Shown here in pieces: positions 63,745 through 64,000 of a stretch of 64,000 bases of DNA. The notes below the pieces were generated by a model. It saw nothing but the letters and a program-made list of their open reading frames with translations, was not told where the DNA came from and ran no database searches. The translations under genes were made by a program, and so were the position numbers. Origin of the DNA: Rhopalosiphum padi (taxonomy: Eukaryota; Arthropoda; Insecta; Hemiptera; Aphididae); assembly GCF_020882245.1 (NCBI RefSeq), contig NC_083599.1, positions 72,399,745 to 72,463,744 on the forward strand, given 5' to 3'. The stretch's first letter is position 1, and each line of letters begins with the position of its first letter.

Positions 63745-63881
63745 GGACCAGTTGCGCCTTAAACAATATTTGTATTTTAGGTCAGTATACCAATTGCGCC
63801 GTTTAAATTTTAGGTCAGTACACCGATTGCGCCGCTTAAATTATAGGTCAGTACACCAATTGCGCTACTTATATTTTAGGT
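63745..63881 (+). repeat. 33-bp tandem repeat, about 3.5-4 units
   Basis: The unit contains 'ggtcagtacaccaattgcgcc' plus 'gcttaaattata', with unit starts at 63780, 63813 and 63846 and a diverged leading unit ('gaccagttgcgccttaaa'). It is non-coding. Confidence 0.75.
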
Positions 63882-64000
63882 TCCTTATTTTTACATGGAC
63901 ATAGTATGTAAGTTACTACACGGCGGAAAAAGTTACATATGTTTATACACAATTAAATATAGCTAACTAATATGCATTCAAATATACTTAATTTTAAGCA
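63882..64000. other. Window end, nothing recognised
   Basis: AT-rich sequence after the 33-bp repeat. Confidence 0.5.

Overview
The window looks like nuclear DNA of an aphid or a close hemipteran relative. It is strongly AT-rich, full of TA and TAA/AAT runs and short 'taggtacctata' strings, and has split genes with GT-AG introns, metazoan-type transposon remnants and scattered CpG-rich patches. No prokaryotic operon structure, tRNA, rRNA or CRISPR array was seen. The organism call is inference from composition and repeat types.

One gene can be read completely. On the minus strand, eight exons from 48386 (ATG) down to 38300 (stop) join with every splice phase matching into a 639-residue reading frame. 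It has an N-terminal C2-HxH zinc finger of FLYWCH type, a central MULE (Mutator-like) transposase domain, a proline/glutamine-rich linker made of four 13-residue repeats, and a C-terminal C3HC4 RING finger. It looks like a transposase-derived gene joined to a ubiquitin-ligase type module and is the most interesting object here. Its 6.8-kb second intron holds two adjacent foldback elements bounded by TTAA sites. A 1.27-kb inverted copy of that block lies about 13.7 kb away, at 60.49-61.76 kb.

The rest is mostly non-coding. Region by region: 0-12.4 kb is AT-rich with a CpG promoter-like patch (about 1.7-2.3 kb) and a decayed jockey-type reverse transcriptase (3.6-4.0 kb, minus). 12.4-15.3 kb is CpG-rich and contains a small TIR element (14.43-14.65 kb). 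15.3-22.8 kb is AT-rich with a hAT-like end, an unrecognised GC-rich gene-like fragment (17.94-18.2 kb) and a 5'-truncated jockey-type insertion with an intact 11-bp target duplication (19.95-20.23 kb). CpG patches follow at 22.8-23.5 and 25.5-27.0 kb. An orphan internal exon with good splice sites lies at 30707-30818 on plus, and a weaker exon candidate at 33.6 kb. The transposase-RING gene fills 38.3-48.4 kb. Upstream of it come long microsatellites and CpG-rich sequence (48.9-50.3 kb), an acidic coding fragment (55.78 kb), a probable 3'-terminal exon with poly(A) signal (56.1-56.3 kb), another CpG-rich block (56.8-57.9 kb), aphid-type interspersed repeats (58.5-59.4 kb), the second foldback block (60.1-61.8 kb), a last CpG-rich patch (61.8-63.1 kb) and a 33-bp tandem repeat (63.75-63.88 kb).

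All exon structures come from reading splice consensus and phase by eye. No transcript or database search was available.
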